From the NCBI RefSeq assembly GCF_009769165.1, contig NZ_CP043476.1:496001-560000 (forward strand): a DNA stretch of 64,000 nucleotides, given 5' to 3'. Numbering within the stretch: position 1 is the first letter of the stretch; each line of letters begins with the position of its first letter. The position numbers were made by a program, and so were the translations under genes. Under the pieces are notes generated by a model. That model saw nothing but the letters and a program-made list of their open reading frames with translations. It was not told the origin of the DNA and did not search any database. The stretch is from Xanthomonas hyacinthi (GTDB lineage: Bacteria; Pseudomonadota; Gammaproteobacteria; Xanthomonadales; Xanthomonadaceae). Positions 26,192 through 34,902 of the stretch are shown in pieces.

Positions 26192-27780
26192 GCCGCGCGC
26201 TCCACGTCGGCCACGCTCCACTGGCCGTCGATCAGGCGCTGCACGCCGCCGGGATTGCGGTCGCGCAGCAGTTCCGGCAGCAGCGCATCGGGCAGGCCGT
26301 CGTAGCTGTGCAGCGCGGCGAAGCGGCGGATCGCCGCCGGCATGCCGACCGCGGTGAAGCCCGGATGGCCGGTGCTCGGGTACGGGCCGCCGTGATTCAT
26401 CGCCGCACTGACCGCCACGCCGGTCGGCATCTTGTTGCAGATCAGGCGTCCCACCCGCGGCCGCAGCGCGGCGGCCAACGCGGCGAACAGCACGTCGTCG
26501 CTGCCGTCGGCGGCACGGTACACGGTGCCGGTGAGGTTGCCCTCCAGGCTGTGCGCCAGCGCGGTCATCTGCGCCAGGCCGGCGGCGCGCACCACCAGGC
26601 TGACCGGGCCGAACGCCTCGGTCTGCAGCGCCTCGGGCTGTTGCCCGAAGGCCTGCGCCGAAACCGCCAGCAAGGTCGGCGCATGCCGATAGCCCGGCTC
26701 TGGCGCGGCTTCGCCGCCGGCCAGCACGCTGGCGCCGGCATTGCGCAGCGTGGCCACGCCGCGCTGCAGATGCTCGAGCACGCCGCGCGAGAACAACAGG
26801 CTAGGCGCGGCGCCGGCGAAGTGCGCGCTGGCCGCGGCGACGAACGCATCACCGTCTTCGCCCTCGGGCACCACCACGATGCCGGGATTGGTGCAGAACT
26901 GGCCGCTGCCCATCGTGCACGAGGCGAAGAATTCCTGCGCCAGCGCGGTGCCGCGTTCGGCCAGCACGCCCGGCAGCAGGAACACCGGATTGACGCTGGA
27001 CAACTCGACGTAGGCCGGCACCCCGGCGCGGTCGGCCGCCGCCTTCAGCGCCAGTCCGCCGGCACGGCTACCGGTGAAGCCGATCGCGCCCAGCCGCGGA
27101 TCGCCGGCCAGTTCCAGGCCCAGCGTATTGTCGAAGTGGTACAGCAACTGCACCGCCGCGGCCGGCAGGCCGTTGTCCAGCAGTGCCTGGTGCGCGAGCT
27201 GCGCCAGGCGCTGGCTGGTGGCCGGATGCGACGGATGCGCCTTGGCGATGACCGGATTGCGCGCGGCGATGGCCGAGGCGAAATCGCTGCCGGCCACCGC
27301 GTTGAACGCGAACGGGAAATTGTTCGGCCCGAACACCAGCACAGGCTTGTGCAGCGGCCCCAGCTGCGCGCGCAGGCCGGCCGCGGTATCGATCACCGGC
27401 TGCGTCCAGCTATGGCTGCGCACCGCCTGCGCGGCCTGGCGCAGCTGCCCGCTGGCGCGCGGCAACTCCACCTTGGCCAGGCGCGGCTCCACCGGCAAGC
27501 CGGTTTCGGCGTGCGCCAGCGCGACCAACTGCTCCACGTCGGCATCGATCGCCGCGGCGTAGCTGTCGAGGAACCCGGCGATGCGTTCGGGCGCCGCCGC
27601 GGCCAGCGCGTCGGCGACCAGCACCGCCGCGCTCAGCGCCGCTTCCAGATCGGCGGCGCCGCTGATCGGGAACTCCGGTCCGAACGCGTTGCCGTCGCGC
27701 GGGTCCTCGGCGCGGAAGCTGCCGCGCGCCTCCAACGAGGGCTGCCAGTGGCCGGCAAGCAACAGCGGCTGCATGCTCAT
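26188..27780 (-). CDS. 2-oxoglutarate semialdehyde (2,5-dioxovalerate) dehydrogenase
   Basis: A 530-residue aldehyde dehydrogenase that would perform the last step of hydroxyproline catabolism, oxidising 2-oxoglutarate semialdehyde to 2-oxoglutarate with NAD(P)+. Visible active-site residues are Asn154 (GPNNFPFAF), Glu259 (VELSSVNP) and the nucleophile Cys296 (GQFCTNPG). Overall length and the GQFCTNPG form fit this subgroup. It starts one base after the deaminase stop and overlaps the M24 gene by four bases. Pseudomonas counterparts are called LhpG or KGSA dehydrogenase. The pathway assignment rests on motif and operon. Confidence 0.92.
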   Translation of the reverse strand: MSMQPLLLAGHWQPSLEARGSFRAEDPRDGNAFGPEFPISGAADLEAALSAAVLVADALAAAAPERIAGFLDSYAAAIDADVEQLVALAHAETGLPVEPRLAKVELPRASGQLRQAAQAVRSHSWTQPVIDTAAGLRAQLGPLHKPVLVFGPNNFPFAFNAVAGSDFASAIAARNPVIAKAHPSHPATSQRLAQLAHQALLDNGLPAAAVQLLYHFDNTLGLELAGDPRLGAIGFTGSRAGGLALKAAADRAGVPAYVELSSVNPVFLLPGVLAERGTALAQEFFASCTMGSGQFCTNPGIVVVPEGEDGDAFVAAASAHFAGAAPSLLFSRGVLEHLQRGVATLRNAGASVLAGGEAAPEPGYRHAPTLLAVSAQAFGQQPEALQTEAFGPVSLVVRAAGLAQMTALAHSLEGNLTGTVYRAADGSDDVLFAALAAALRPRVGRLICNKMPTGVAVSAAMNHGGPYPSTGHPGFTAVGMPAAIRRFAALHSYDGLPDALLPELLRDRNPGGVQRLIDGQWSVADVERAA

Positions 27781-27781
27781 C

Positions 27782-28687
27782 TCAGAGCCCGGGATGGGTG
27801 GCGATGGCGTGGTCGATCACCTTCAGCGCCGCTTCGCGCTCGGCGCCGTCGACGACCAGGCGCGGCGCGCGCACGCGCTCGTTGCCCAGGCCGACCTTCT
27901 CCTGCACCAGCTTGATCAGCTGCACGAACTTGGGCACGGTGTCCAGGCGCAGCAGCGGCAGGAACCAGTCGTACAGCGCCTTGGCCGCCGGATAGCCGCC
28001 GTCGCGGGCCAGCTCGAACAGCTTCACCGACTCCTTCGGATACGCATTGACCAGGCCGGCGATCCAGCCCTTGGCGCCCATGCTGAGGCCTTCGACGATC
28101 GCATCGTCCATGCCCACCAGCAGCACCAGGCGGTCGTTGAGCAGCTCGCCCAGCGCGGCGAAGCGGCGCACGTCGCCGGAGGATTCCTTGACCGCTTGCA
28201 GCTGCGGGAATTCGGCGGCCAGCTCGGCGATCTGCGCCGGGCTGAAATCGGTCTTGTAGGCGACCGGGTTGTTGTACAGGATCACCGGCAGGTCGGTGGC
28301 GGCGATGACCGCACGCGCATGCGCGCCCATCTCGCGCCAGTCGGTGGAGTACACGTACGGCGGCAGCACCATGATCCCGCCGCAGCCGACCTGCCTGGCC
28401 GCCTGCGCCAGGCGCACGGCCTCGTCGGTGGACAGCGCGGCGATGCCCGGCACCACCGGGATGCGGCCGTCCAGCGCCTGCACCAGGGTCTTCAGGATCG
28501 CGACCTTGTCGTCGAAGCTGAGCGTGGCGGCCTCGCCGAGCGAACCCAGCGGCACGATCGCGGTGCAGCCGGCGTCGACCATGACCTGCGCATGCCTGGC
28601 CAGGAACGCGTGGTCGATGCTGCCGTCGGCGTTGAACGGAGTGGTGATGGCCGGCAGCACGCCGTACCAGAAAGAAGCCTTGCTCAT
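27782..28687 (-). CDS. 1-pyrroline-4-hydroxy-2-carboxylate deaminase (DHDPS family)
   Basis: A 301-residue TIM-barrel enzyme of the dihydrodipicolinate synthase/N-acetylneuraminate lyase family. The Schiff-base lysine is Lys167 (AVKESSGD) and the partner tyrosine is Tyr138 (LYNNPVA). In hydroxyproline catabolism this family member converts delta1-pyrroline-4-hydroxy-2-carboxylate to 2-oxoglutarate semialdehyde with loss of ammonia. The gene lies between the dehydrogenase subunit and the semialdehyde dehydrogenase, with gaps of four and one bases. That context favours this role over lysine synthesis. The Pseudomonas counterpart is LhpC. Confidence 0.92.
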   Translation of the reverse strand: MSKASFWYGVLPAITTPFNADGSIDHAFLARHAQVMVDAGCTAIVPLGSLGEAATLSFDDKVAILKTLVQALDGRIPVVPGIAALSTDEAVRLAQAARQVGCGGIMVLPPYVYSTDWREMGAHARAVIAATDLPVILYNNPVAYKTDFSPAQIAELAAEFPQLQAVKESSGDVRRFAALGELLNDRLVLLVGMDDAIVEGLSMGAKGWIAGLVNAYPKESVKLFELARDGGYPAAKALYDWFLPLLRLDTVPKFVQLIKLVQEKVGLGNERVRAPRLVVDGAEREAALKVIDHAIATHPGL

Positions 28688-28691
28688 GGGA

Positions 28692-30032
28692 TTACACCTT
28701 GTCGAGGGTTGTGAGTGGAGGTTCGGAAAGAAATGGATCGGGAAGCGATTGGGCGAGCGCGTCCAGGCGCACCGGGAACAGCGGCGGCCGGCGGCCGTCG
28801 TCGGAAAAATCGTCGTGCCGCGGCGCCAATCCCAGCTCGGTCAGCGCGCTGCCGCAGATGCGGCCCTGGCAGGCGCCCATGCCGCAGCGCGAGACCAGCT
28901 TGGCCTCGCGCAGGTCGGCATGGCCGCGCAGCGCCGACAGCGGCACGTCTTCGCAGCGGCACACCAGCGTGTCGTCCGCGGCCAGCGCGTGGATGCGCGG
29001 GTCCAGCGCGAACTGGCGCTGCAGCAGCGCGGCGAACGCGCGCGCGCGGTGCCGCTGCGGTTGCAACGCCTGCGCCGCGGCCTCCTGCCCGGCCGCCAGG
29101 TGCCCGGTGATGGCGCCTTCGACGCGCGCGCAATCGCGCCCGCCAATGCCCAGCGCCTCGCCGGCGGCGTACACGCCTGCAACGCTGGTACGCAATTGCG
29201 CGTCCACCGCCACGCACGGATGCGCGCCGCTGCGCGCCAGGCGGCAGCCGAGCAGTTGCGCCAGCTCCACGTTCGGCACCAGGCCGTAGCCGACCGCCAG
29301 CTGGTCGCACTCGACACTGCGGCGGCCGCGCGGGCCGTCGATCTCCACCGACTGCAGCTGGCCGTCGCCCTGCGCCGCCAGCACCACGCTGCCGCTGTGA
29401 TAACGCACCCCGGCCAGTTGCGCGCGCAGGCTCAGCGCCTGCAACGCCTTGTCCGGCCAGCGCCACGGCAGCTGCGCGGCGAAACCGGCCAGCGCACGCA
29501 GCGGGGCCTGTTCGACGATGCCCAGCACCTGCGCGCCGTGGCGGCGCAGCGTCGCCGCGCTGGCCAGCAGCAGCGGACCGCTGCCGGCGACCAGCACGCG
29601 CTTGCCGGCCAGCGGCCAGCCCTGCTTGGCCAGCGCCTGCGCGCCGCCGGCGCCGGTGACGCCAGGCAAGGTCCAGCCGGGGAACGGCAGCAGCAGTTCG
29701 CGCGCGCCGGTGGCCAGCACCAGCGCGTCGTAGCCGATCCAGCGCGCGCCCTGCGGGCCATCGGCCAGCAGTTGCCGGTCCTGCGCCATCAGCAACTGGG
29801 TCTGCGCCAGAAAGTCGATCCTGCTCGCCGCCAGCTGCGCCAGCACGCGCGCGGCCAGCCGCGGCGGCGCATGGGTCACGTCGTGGCGCCAGATCTGGCC
29901 GCCGGCGCGCGCCTGCAGATCGACCAGCGCCACGCGCCGGCCGTGCCCGGCGGCGGCCAACGCCGCCGCCAGTCCGGCCGGACCGGCACCGGCCACGACC
30001 ACGTCGTACTGCAGCGCGCGCGGCTCAGCCAT
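28692..30032 (-). CDS. D-hydroxyproline dehydrogenase subunit, FAD/NAD(P) oxidoreductase with BFD-like Fe-S domain
   Basis: A 446-residue flavoprotein with an N-terminal dinucleotide fold (VAGAGPAGLAAAL), a second GSGP-type fold near residue 150 and a C-terminal cysteine cluster (VCRCEDVP and GMGACQGRICG) of the BFD-like [2Fe-2S] type. It resembles the HcnB-like subunit of the heteromeric dehydrogenase that oxidises cis-4-hydroxy-D-proline to pyrroline-4-hydroxy-2-carboxylate. The ATG at 30030-30032 lies just inside the preceding ferredoxin-like gene (8-base overlap), which supports coupled subunits. The longer upstream frame is a shadow of that gene. Confidence 0.88.
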   Translation of the reverse strand: MAEPRALQYDVVVAGAGPAGLAAALAAAGHGRRVALVDLQARAGGQIWRHDVTHAPPRLAARVLAQLAASRIDFLAQTQLLMAQDRQLLADGPQGARWIGYDALVLATGARELLLPFPGWTLPGVTGAGGAQALAKQGWPLAGKRVLVAGSGPLLLASAATLRRHGAQVLGIVEQAPLRALAGFAAQLPWRWPDKALQALSLRAQLAGVRYHSGSVVLAAQGDGQLQSVEIDGPRGRRSVECDQLAVGYGLVPNVELAQLLGCRLARSGAHPCVAVDAQLRTSVAGVYAAGEALGIGGRDCARVEGAITGHLAAGQEAAAQALQPQRHRARAFAALLQRQFALDPRIHALAADDTLVCRCEDVPLSALRGHADLREAKLVSRCGMGACQGRICGSALTELGLAPRHDDFSDDGRRPPLFPVRLDALAQSLPDPFLSEPPLTTLDKV

Positions 30033-30261
30033 CGGTCCACACCTGCATGCCGTCGCGCACCGGGGTGATGCAGGCGCGCAACTGGCCGACGCCGTCGATG
30101 CGCACCCGGCATTCGCTGCACACGCCCATGCCGCACAGCGGCGCGCGCGGCTGGCCGTTGCGCGAGCGGCGGAAATGCACAGCCACCTGCGCCACCGCCG
30201 CAGCCACGCTGCTGCCGTCCAGCACCTCGACGGCCTGGCCATTGATCCGAAGGCGCAGCAT
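30025..30261 (-). CDS. Small (2Fe-2S) subunit of D-hydroxyproline dehydrogenase
   Basis: A 78-residue plant-type ferredoxin-like protein. The first three ligands are in CGMGVCSEC (C-x4-C-x2-C) and the fourth in RACIT. It resembles the HcnA/SoxA-alpha small subunit that passes electrons between the two flavin subunits. It starts eight bases beyond the stop of the upstream DAO-type gene and overlaps the following flavoprotein gene by eight bases. The start ATG at 30259-30261 was chosen because longer frames only translate the neighbouring gene. Confidence 0.88.
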   Translation of the reverse strand: MLRLRINGQAVEVLDGSSVAAAVAQVAVHFRRSRNGQPRAPLCGMGVCSECRVRIDGVGQLRACITPVRDGMQVWTDG

Positions 30262-30269
30262 CGGCGCGC

Positions 30270-31370
30270 TCACGACAGCGCCCGCGCCGGCGCGAACGGC
30301 GCCGGGTCCAGCGCGGGCGTGCGCTGCAGCAGCAGATCCAGCAACAGGCGCGCGCTGCCCAGCGCGGTGGTCACGCCCAGCCCTTCGTGGCCGGCCGCGA
30401 CCCACACGTCGGCACGCTCCGGCACCGCGCCCAGGTAGGGACGGCCGTCGGGCGTGGCCGGACGCAGCCCGGTCCACACCCGGATCGCCTGCAACTGGCG
30501 CAACGCCGGCAGGAACGCGAACGCGCGCTCGAGCATGCGTTGCAGCATCGGCATCGACACGCTGCGGTCGCTGGCATCGAACTCGCGCGAGGAACCGATC
30601 AGGATCTGCCCGGTCGGCCGCGGCTGCACGTTGAACGCCACGCTGCTGCCGTCGCTGCCGTGCGCGCTGTCGGCATAGCCCAGCTCCAGCAACTGGTGGC
30701 CGACGAAGCCGGGATAGCGGTCGGTGATGACCAACTGGCCCTTGCGCGCGCGCATCGGCAGCTCCGGCAACAGCTCCGGCAGCGCGCAGCCGGTGGCGAC
30801 CAGCACCGGCCCGCGCAGCGTGCTGCCGTCGTCCAGGCGCAGCCCGCTGGCGGCCAGCGCCAGCGCGCGGCGCCCGGCGTACAACTGCGCACCGGCGGAC
30901 AGCGCACGCTCGAGCAGATGCCGCGCCATGCGCGGCGGATACACCACCGCCTCGGCGACCACGCGCATGCCGCCGGCCAGGCCCGGCACCAGCGCCGGCT
31001 CTAACCGGTACAGCGCGTCAGCATCGACCGCCTCGGCGCGCACCCCGGCCGCGGCCAGGCGCTGGATCTTGGCCGGGATCGCCTCCAGCTCGCGCGCCTG
31101 CCGCGCCACCCACAGCGTGCCGCAGCGGCTGAACTCGGCCGCCGGCAAGTGCGCGAATTCTTCCCACAGGCGCAGCGAATACGCCGACAGCGCCAGCTCC
31201 GCCGGATCCTCGTCCATCGCCACCAGATGCCCCATCGCCGCGGCGGTGGAACCGCCGCCGATCGTGCCCGACTCGACGATCGCCACCCGCAACCCGGCGG
31301 CCGCGGCCGCATCGGCGCAGGCCGCGCCGACGATGCCGGCGCCGACGACGATCAGGTCGAAACCGCTCAT
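30270..31370 (-). CDS. D-hydroxyproline dehydrogenase catalytic subunit (DAO-type FAD oxidoreductase)
   Basis: A 366-residue D-amino-acid-oxidase/glycine-oxidase-type flavoprotein. The FAD-binding fold is at the N terminus ([15 protein letters not shown]) with the DAO C-terminal signature ([12 protein letters not shown] and [10 protein letters not shown]). In the multi-subunit D-hydroxyproline dehydrogenase this subunit carries substrate oxidation. The gene overlaps the epimerase stop through ATGA and is followed eight bases later by the (2Fe-2S) subunit gene. Alone it could be read as a generic glycine/D-amino-acid oxidase. The operon makes the specific role likely. Confidence 0.88.
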   Translation of the reverse strand: MSGFDLIVVGAGIVGAACADAAAAAGLRVAIVESGTIGGGSTAAAMGHLVAMDEDPAELALSAYSLRLWEEFAHLPAAEFSRCGTLWVARQARELEAIPAKIQRLAAAGVRAEAVDADALYRLEPALVPGLAGGMRVVAEAVVYPPRMARHLLERALSAGAQLYAGRRALALAASGLRLDDGSTLRGPVLVATGCALPELLPELPMRARKGQLVITDRYPGFVGHQLLELGYADSAHGSDGSSVAFNVQPRPTGQILIGSSREFDASDRSVSMPMLQRMLERAFAFLPALRQLQAIRVWTGLRPATPDGRPYLGAVPERADVWVAAGHEGLGVTTALGSARLLLDLLLQRTPALDPAPFAPARALS

Positions 31371-32308
31371 CCGGCGCCGATGCCCCAGGCGAACGGATCC
31401 TGCGCATCGATCAGCAGCTGCGCGCGGGCGGTGATGTGCGCCTGCCCGGTGATCCGCGGCAGCACGCCGCGGCTGCCGGGCACGTAGCTGGCTTCGAACA
31501 TGCTGCCGAGGATGCCTTGCTGCCGCCACACCTGGCCGGCGGCCAGCTTGCCGTCGGCGGCCAGGCAGGCCAGCTTGGCGCTGGTGCCGGTGCCGCACGG
31601 CGAGCGGTCGTAGGCCAGGCCCGGGCACAGCACGAAGTTGCGCGCGTCGGCACCGGCGTCCGGGGCCAGGCCGTTGATCTCGATATGGTCGATCTCGCCG
31701 TCGTCGGCGCCGCGGATGCCGGCCGCCTCCAGCGCCAGCCGCAGCGCCTCGGTGTAGGCGGTCAGCGCGCGCTGGTTGCGCAGCTCCAGCGCGCACGGCG
31801 TCTGCTCGGTGATGAAGAACCAGTTGCCGCCCCAGGCCACGTCGCCGCGCACGCGGCCGTAGCCGGGCACCTGCACCTCGATGCCGGTGGCGTGGCGATA
31901 GCTTTCCACGTTGTCCACCGAGACCCGGCCGTCGGCGTGCAGTTCCACCCCGACCGTGCCCACCGGGGTCTCGATGCGGTGCGTGCCCGGCGCCAGCCGG
32001 CCCAGTTCGGCCAGCGTGCGTACCAGGCCGATGGTGCCGTGGCCGCACATGCCCAGGTAGCCGACGTTGTTGAAGAAGATCACCGCGGCGCAGGCGTCGG
32101 CCGCGATCGGCGGCAACAGCAGCGCGCCGACCATGGTGTCCGAACCGCGCGGTTCGCAGGCGATGGCGCTACGCCAGCGATCGAAGCGATCGCGGAACAG
32201 ATCGCGCCGTTGCGCCAGCGGGCCGGTGCCCAGGTCGGGGAAGCCGGCGACGACGACACGGGTCGGTTCGCCGCCGCTATGCGAGTCGATCACATCGAGT
32301 GTATGCAT
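31367..32308 (-). CDS. lhpA: 4-hydroxyproline 2-epimerase
   Basis: A 313-residue proline-racemase-superfamily enzyme that epimerises trans-4-hydroxy-L-proline to cis-4-hydroxy-D-proline. The two catalytic cysteines are visible: Cys88 in GMCGHGTIG and Cys238 in [10 protein letters not shown]. The pair is diagnostic for two-base proline racemase/hydroxyproline epimerases, whereas dehydratase relatives have Thr or Ser in place of one. It is the first gene of the minus-strand operon and faces a divergent PAS-AraC gene across 176 bases. The presence of all downstream pathway genes makes hydroxyproline epimerase the best call over proline racemase. Confidence 0.95.
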   Translation of the reverse strand: MHTLDVIDSHSGGEPTRVVVAGFPDLGTGPLAQRRDLFRDRFDRWRSAIACEPRGSDTMVGALLLPPIAADACAAVIFFNNVGYLGMCGHGTIGLVRTLAELGRLAPGTHRIETPVGTVGVELHADGRVSVDNVESYRHATGIEVQVPGYGRVRGDVAWGGNWFFITEQTPCALELRNQRALTAYTEALRLALEAAGIRGADDGEIDHIEINGLAPDAGADARNFVLCPGLAYDRSPCGTGTSAKLACLAADGKLAAGQVWRQQGILGSMFEASYVPGSRGVLPRITGQAHITARAQLLIDAQDPFAWGIGAG

Positions 32309-32364
32309 AGGTCCATGCTCACATTCCGGGCCACTGGCGGCTAGCAGCGTTTGCCTGTCATAAA

Positions 32365-32378
32365 TGCGGAAATTCGCA
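32365..32378. promoter_or_regulatory. Candidate operator in the hydroxyproline/AraC divergent promoter region
   Basis: A 14-base near-palindrome (tgcggaaattcgca, perfect except the two central-flank positions) lies in the AT-richer part of the 176-base divergent gap, 57 bases from the epimerase start. It is a plausible binding site for the adjacent AraC-type regulator, or part of the promoter. No second copy was seen, so this is tentative. Confidence 0.35.
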
Positions 32379-32484
32379 CAACCCTGGCGTCCCCGCAGGC
32401 CCGACTTAGGCTAGGATCGGTCCTCAGGGTGGGCATGCCGCGGCGTGCCTGCCGCCGCCGCCTACAACCGCCCGGTGAGTGCAG

Positions 32485-33192
32485 ATGGATACTTTGATTT
32501 CCGCGCAGGAAATGCAGACGCTGTTCGACGCGCTGCCGGACGTGGTGTTCTTCGTCAAGGACCGCGATGGCCGCTACACCCACGTCAACCTGACCCTGGT
32601 GCGGCGCCTGGGCAAGAAATACCGTGCCGACCTGATCGGCAAATCGGCGCTGGAAGTGTTCCCGCTGCCGCTGGGCGGCAGCTACCTGATGCAGGACCGG
32701 CGCGTGCTGTGCGGGGAGATGATCGAGAACCAGCTGGAAGTGCACCTGTTCCCGAACCGCACCCCGGGCTGGTGCCTGACCTTCAAACGCCCGCTGTGCG
32801 AGCAGGACGAGGTGATCGGCGTGGTCGGCATCTCGCGCGACCTGGGCCAGCCCGACAGCCGCCATTCCGCCTACGAACGCATCAGCCGCGCGATGGAGCA
32901 CATGCAGACCCACTACGGCGATAACCTGCGCGTGCAGACCCTGGCCGACCTGGCGGAACTGTCGGTGGCGCAGCTGGAACGGCACTTCCGCCGCGTGTTC
33001 CAGCTGACCCCGCAACAGTTGCTGACCAAGATGCGCATCGAAGCGGCGATGCGCCTGCTGCACGGCGAGGACAGCATCGCCAGCATCGGCCAGGCCTGCG
33101 GCTTCGCCGACCAGAGCGCGTTCGCGCGCCAGTTCAAGGCCACCGTCGGCATGACCCCGCGCGACTACCGCTCGATGAAGGGCAGGCTCTGA
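32485..33192 (+). CDS. PAS-domain AraC family transcriptional regulator
   Basis: A 235-residue regulator with an N-terminal PAS domain (about 8-115, FDALPDVVFFVKD and GKSALEVFP) and a C-terminal AraC double helix-turn-helix (about 135-232, with IASIGQACGFADQSAFARQF and GMTPRDYR). The ATG at 32485 follows GGTGAG closely. A GTG two codons earlier (32479) is the alternative. It is transcribed divergently from the hydroxyproline operon and is the obvious candidate for its activator, with hydroxyproline or a pathway intermediate sensed by the PAS pocket. The sensing role is inferred. Confidence 0.9.
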   Translation: MDTLISAQEMQTLFDALPDVVFFVKDRDGRYTHVNLTLVRRLGKKYRADLIGKSALEVFPLPLGGSYLMQDRRVLCGEMIENQLEVHLFPNRTPGWCLTFKRPLCEQDEVIGVVGISRDLGQPDSRHSAYERISRAMEHMQTHYGDNLRVQTLADLAELSVAQLERHFRRVFQLTPQQLLTKMRIEAAMRLLHGEDSIASIGQACGFADQSAFARQFKATVGMTPRDYRSMKGRL

Positions 33193-33200
33193 GGGGCGAG

Positions 33201-33293
33201 GATTGGGGATTGGGGATTAGGGACTTCGTAAGGGCGCTGCGTCTGCAGGGCTGCAGGAATGCCGCTTTTACGAATTCCCAATCCCCAATCCCG
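33201..33293. repeat. Inverted repeat with GGGATT-type heptad runs (family C)
   Basis: The left arm (33201-33231) repeats ggggatt and ends ggacttcgtaa. The right arm (33267-33293) is ttacgaattcccaatcccc and more, close to the reverse complement. The fold could act as a terminator for the AraC gene or as a stabilising hairpin upstream of ftsY. Related heptad runs occur at 52619-52695 and 53321-53387. Confidence 0.85.
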
Positions 33294-33346
33294 GCCCCAA
33301 CAGGCACAAGTGGTAGCATTCCCGGTTTCCGGTCCACGCGTTATCC

Positions 33347-34711
33347 ATGGTCAGCCTATTCCGCCGCAACAAGCCCCAGGACCACGCTGGCGATAGCCGC
33401 AGCACCCAGCGCTACAGCATCGAGGAGTTGGCTGCCGCCTTCCCCAAGCCAGCCGGCGCAGCGCCGGGCGCCGAGCCCGCCGCCGTGGAAGCGCCTGTCG
33501 CTGAACAGGCACCGCCGCACGCGGCGCCAGCCGCAGCGCCAGTGGCGCGCGACAGCAGCCGTCCGAGCGCCGACGCCGCACCGCTGCCGCCTGCCCCGAT
33601 CGCCGTGCCGCACCCCGGTGCAACGCCGCTGCCGCCACAGGCGCCGACCGCGCCAGCGGAAGCGCGCGTTCCCGCCCCGGCCGCCCCCGCCGTGGCGACG
33701 CCCAGCGCGCCCACGCCCACGCCGGTGCCGGCGAGCGCGCTCGCCGCAGGCGACGACCTGCAGCGCAGCGACGCCCCGCCCGCCGCGCCCGCCGGCAAGT
33801 CCGGCTGGCGCGAACGCCTGCGCAACAGCGCCATCGCGCGCAGCTTCGGCGGCCTGTTCTCGCGCAATCCCAAGCTCGACGACGACCTGCTCGACGAGAT
33901 CGAGACCGCGCTGATCACCGCCGACGTCGGCGTGCCGGCGACCACCGCGCTGATCGAGAGCCTGCGCAAGCGCATGAAGGCGCGCGAATTCGTCGATGCG
34001 CAGGCACTGCTGCGCGCGTTGCGCGCCGACCTGATCGCGATCCTGCAACCGGTCGCCAGGCCGCTGCAGATCGACCGCAGCGCCAAGCCCTTCGTGGTGC
34101 TCACGGTCGGCGTCAACGGCGTCGGCAAGACCACCACCATCGGCAAGCTGGCCAAGCGCTTCAAGGACGAAGGCCACAGCCTGATGCTGGCCGCCGGCGA
34201 TACCTTCCGCGCCGCCGCGGTGGCGCAGCTGCAGGCCTGGGGCGATCGCAACGGCGTCACCGTGATCGCGCAGGGCCAGAACGCCGACGCCGCCTCGGTC
34301 GCGTTCGACGCGCTGCAGGCCGGCAAGGCGCGCGGCACCGAGGTGCTGATCGCCGATACCGCCGGGCGCCTGCACACCCAGACCGGGCTGATGAACGAGC
34401 TGGGCAAGATCCGCCGCGTGCTCGGCAAGCTCGACCCGGCCGCACCGCACGAGGTGCTGATGGTCATCGACGGCACCACCGGTCAGAACGCGCTGTCGCA
34501 GCTGCGCCAGTTCCACGCCGCGGTCGGCGTCACCGGGCTGGTGGTGACCAAGCTCGACGGCACCGCCAAGGGCGGCGTGGTGTTCGCGCTGGCGCGCGAG
34601 TTCGGCATCCCGATCCGCTACGCCGGCATCGGCGAGCGCCCGGAAGACCTGCGCGTATTCGACGCCGAAGCCTTCGTCGACGCACTGCTGCCCGAAGCCC
34701 TGGGCGCCTGA
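33347..34711 (+). CDS. ftsY: Signal recognition particle receptor FtsY
   Basis: A 454-residue SRP-receptor GTPase that docks ribosome-SRP complexes at the inner membrane. Residues about 15-160 form a long Pro/Ala-rich low-complexity A domain. The N domain follows (about 165-240) and then the G domain, with the P-loop at about 255-264 (GVNGVGKTTT), DTFRAAA, DTAGRL and TKLDGTAKGG. The acidic A domain of E. coli is replaced by Pro/Ala-rich sequence, a usual variation. The start ATG at 33347 directly precedes the VSLFRRNK motif typical of FtsY N termini. Confidence 0.97.
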   Translation: MVSLFRRNKPQDHAGDSRSTQRYSIEELAAAFPKPAGAAPGAEPAAVEAPVAEQAPPHAAPAAAPVARDSSRPSADAAPLPPAPIAVPHPGATPLPPQAPTAPAEARVPAPAAPAVATPSAPTPTPVPASALAAGDDLQRSDAPPAAPAGKSGWRERLRNSAIARSFGGLFSRNPKLDDDLLDEIETALITADVGVPATTALIESLRKRMKAREFVDAQALLRALRADLIAILQPVARPLQIDRSAKPFVVLTVGVNGVGKTTTIGKLAKRFKDEGHSLMLAAGDTFRAAAVAQLQAWGDRNGVTVIAQGQNADAASVAFDALQAGKARGTEVLIADTAGRLHTQTGLMNELGKIRRVLGKLDPAAPHEVLMVIDGTTGQNALSQLRQFHAAVGVTGLVVTKLDGTAKGGVVFALAREFGIPIRYAGIGERPEDLRVFDAEAFVDALLPEALGA

Positions 34712-34715
34712 CCTA

Positions 34716-34889
34716 AAGCCCCTCTCCCCCCGGGAGAGGGGTTGGGGTGAGGGTACGGCGCGAAAGCGTCTCGCCGACCCAAGTACGAGGGTACGGCGCG
34801 AAAGCGTCTCGCCGACCCAACTACACGGAGCTTCGCCCGTACCCTCATCCGCCCCTTCGGGGCACCTTCTCCCGATGGGAGAAGGAACC
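34716..34889. repeat. Family A palindromic repeat between ftsY and mutY
   Basis: This is a copy of the family amplified at 14339-14758: a cccctctcc/ggagagggg hairpin, ttggggtgagggt, then two direct copies of a 38-base unit beginning at 34749 and 34787 (gagggtacggcgcgaaagcg), and the closing accctcatccgcccc and gggagaagg arms. It ends about 14 bases before the mutY start, so its last arm supplies the purine-rich stretch upstream of that ATG. Confidence 0.9.
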
Positions 34890-34902
34890 ACTCGATGCCA
34901 GC

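Noticed and set aside
34747-34902. Extended mutY frame through the family A repeat
   Set aside because: These codons come from the repeat element and lie before the conserved MutY N terminus.
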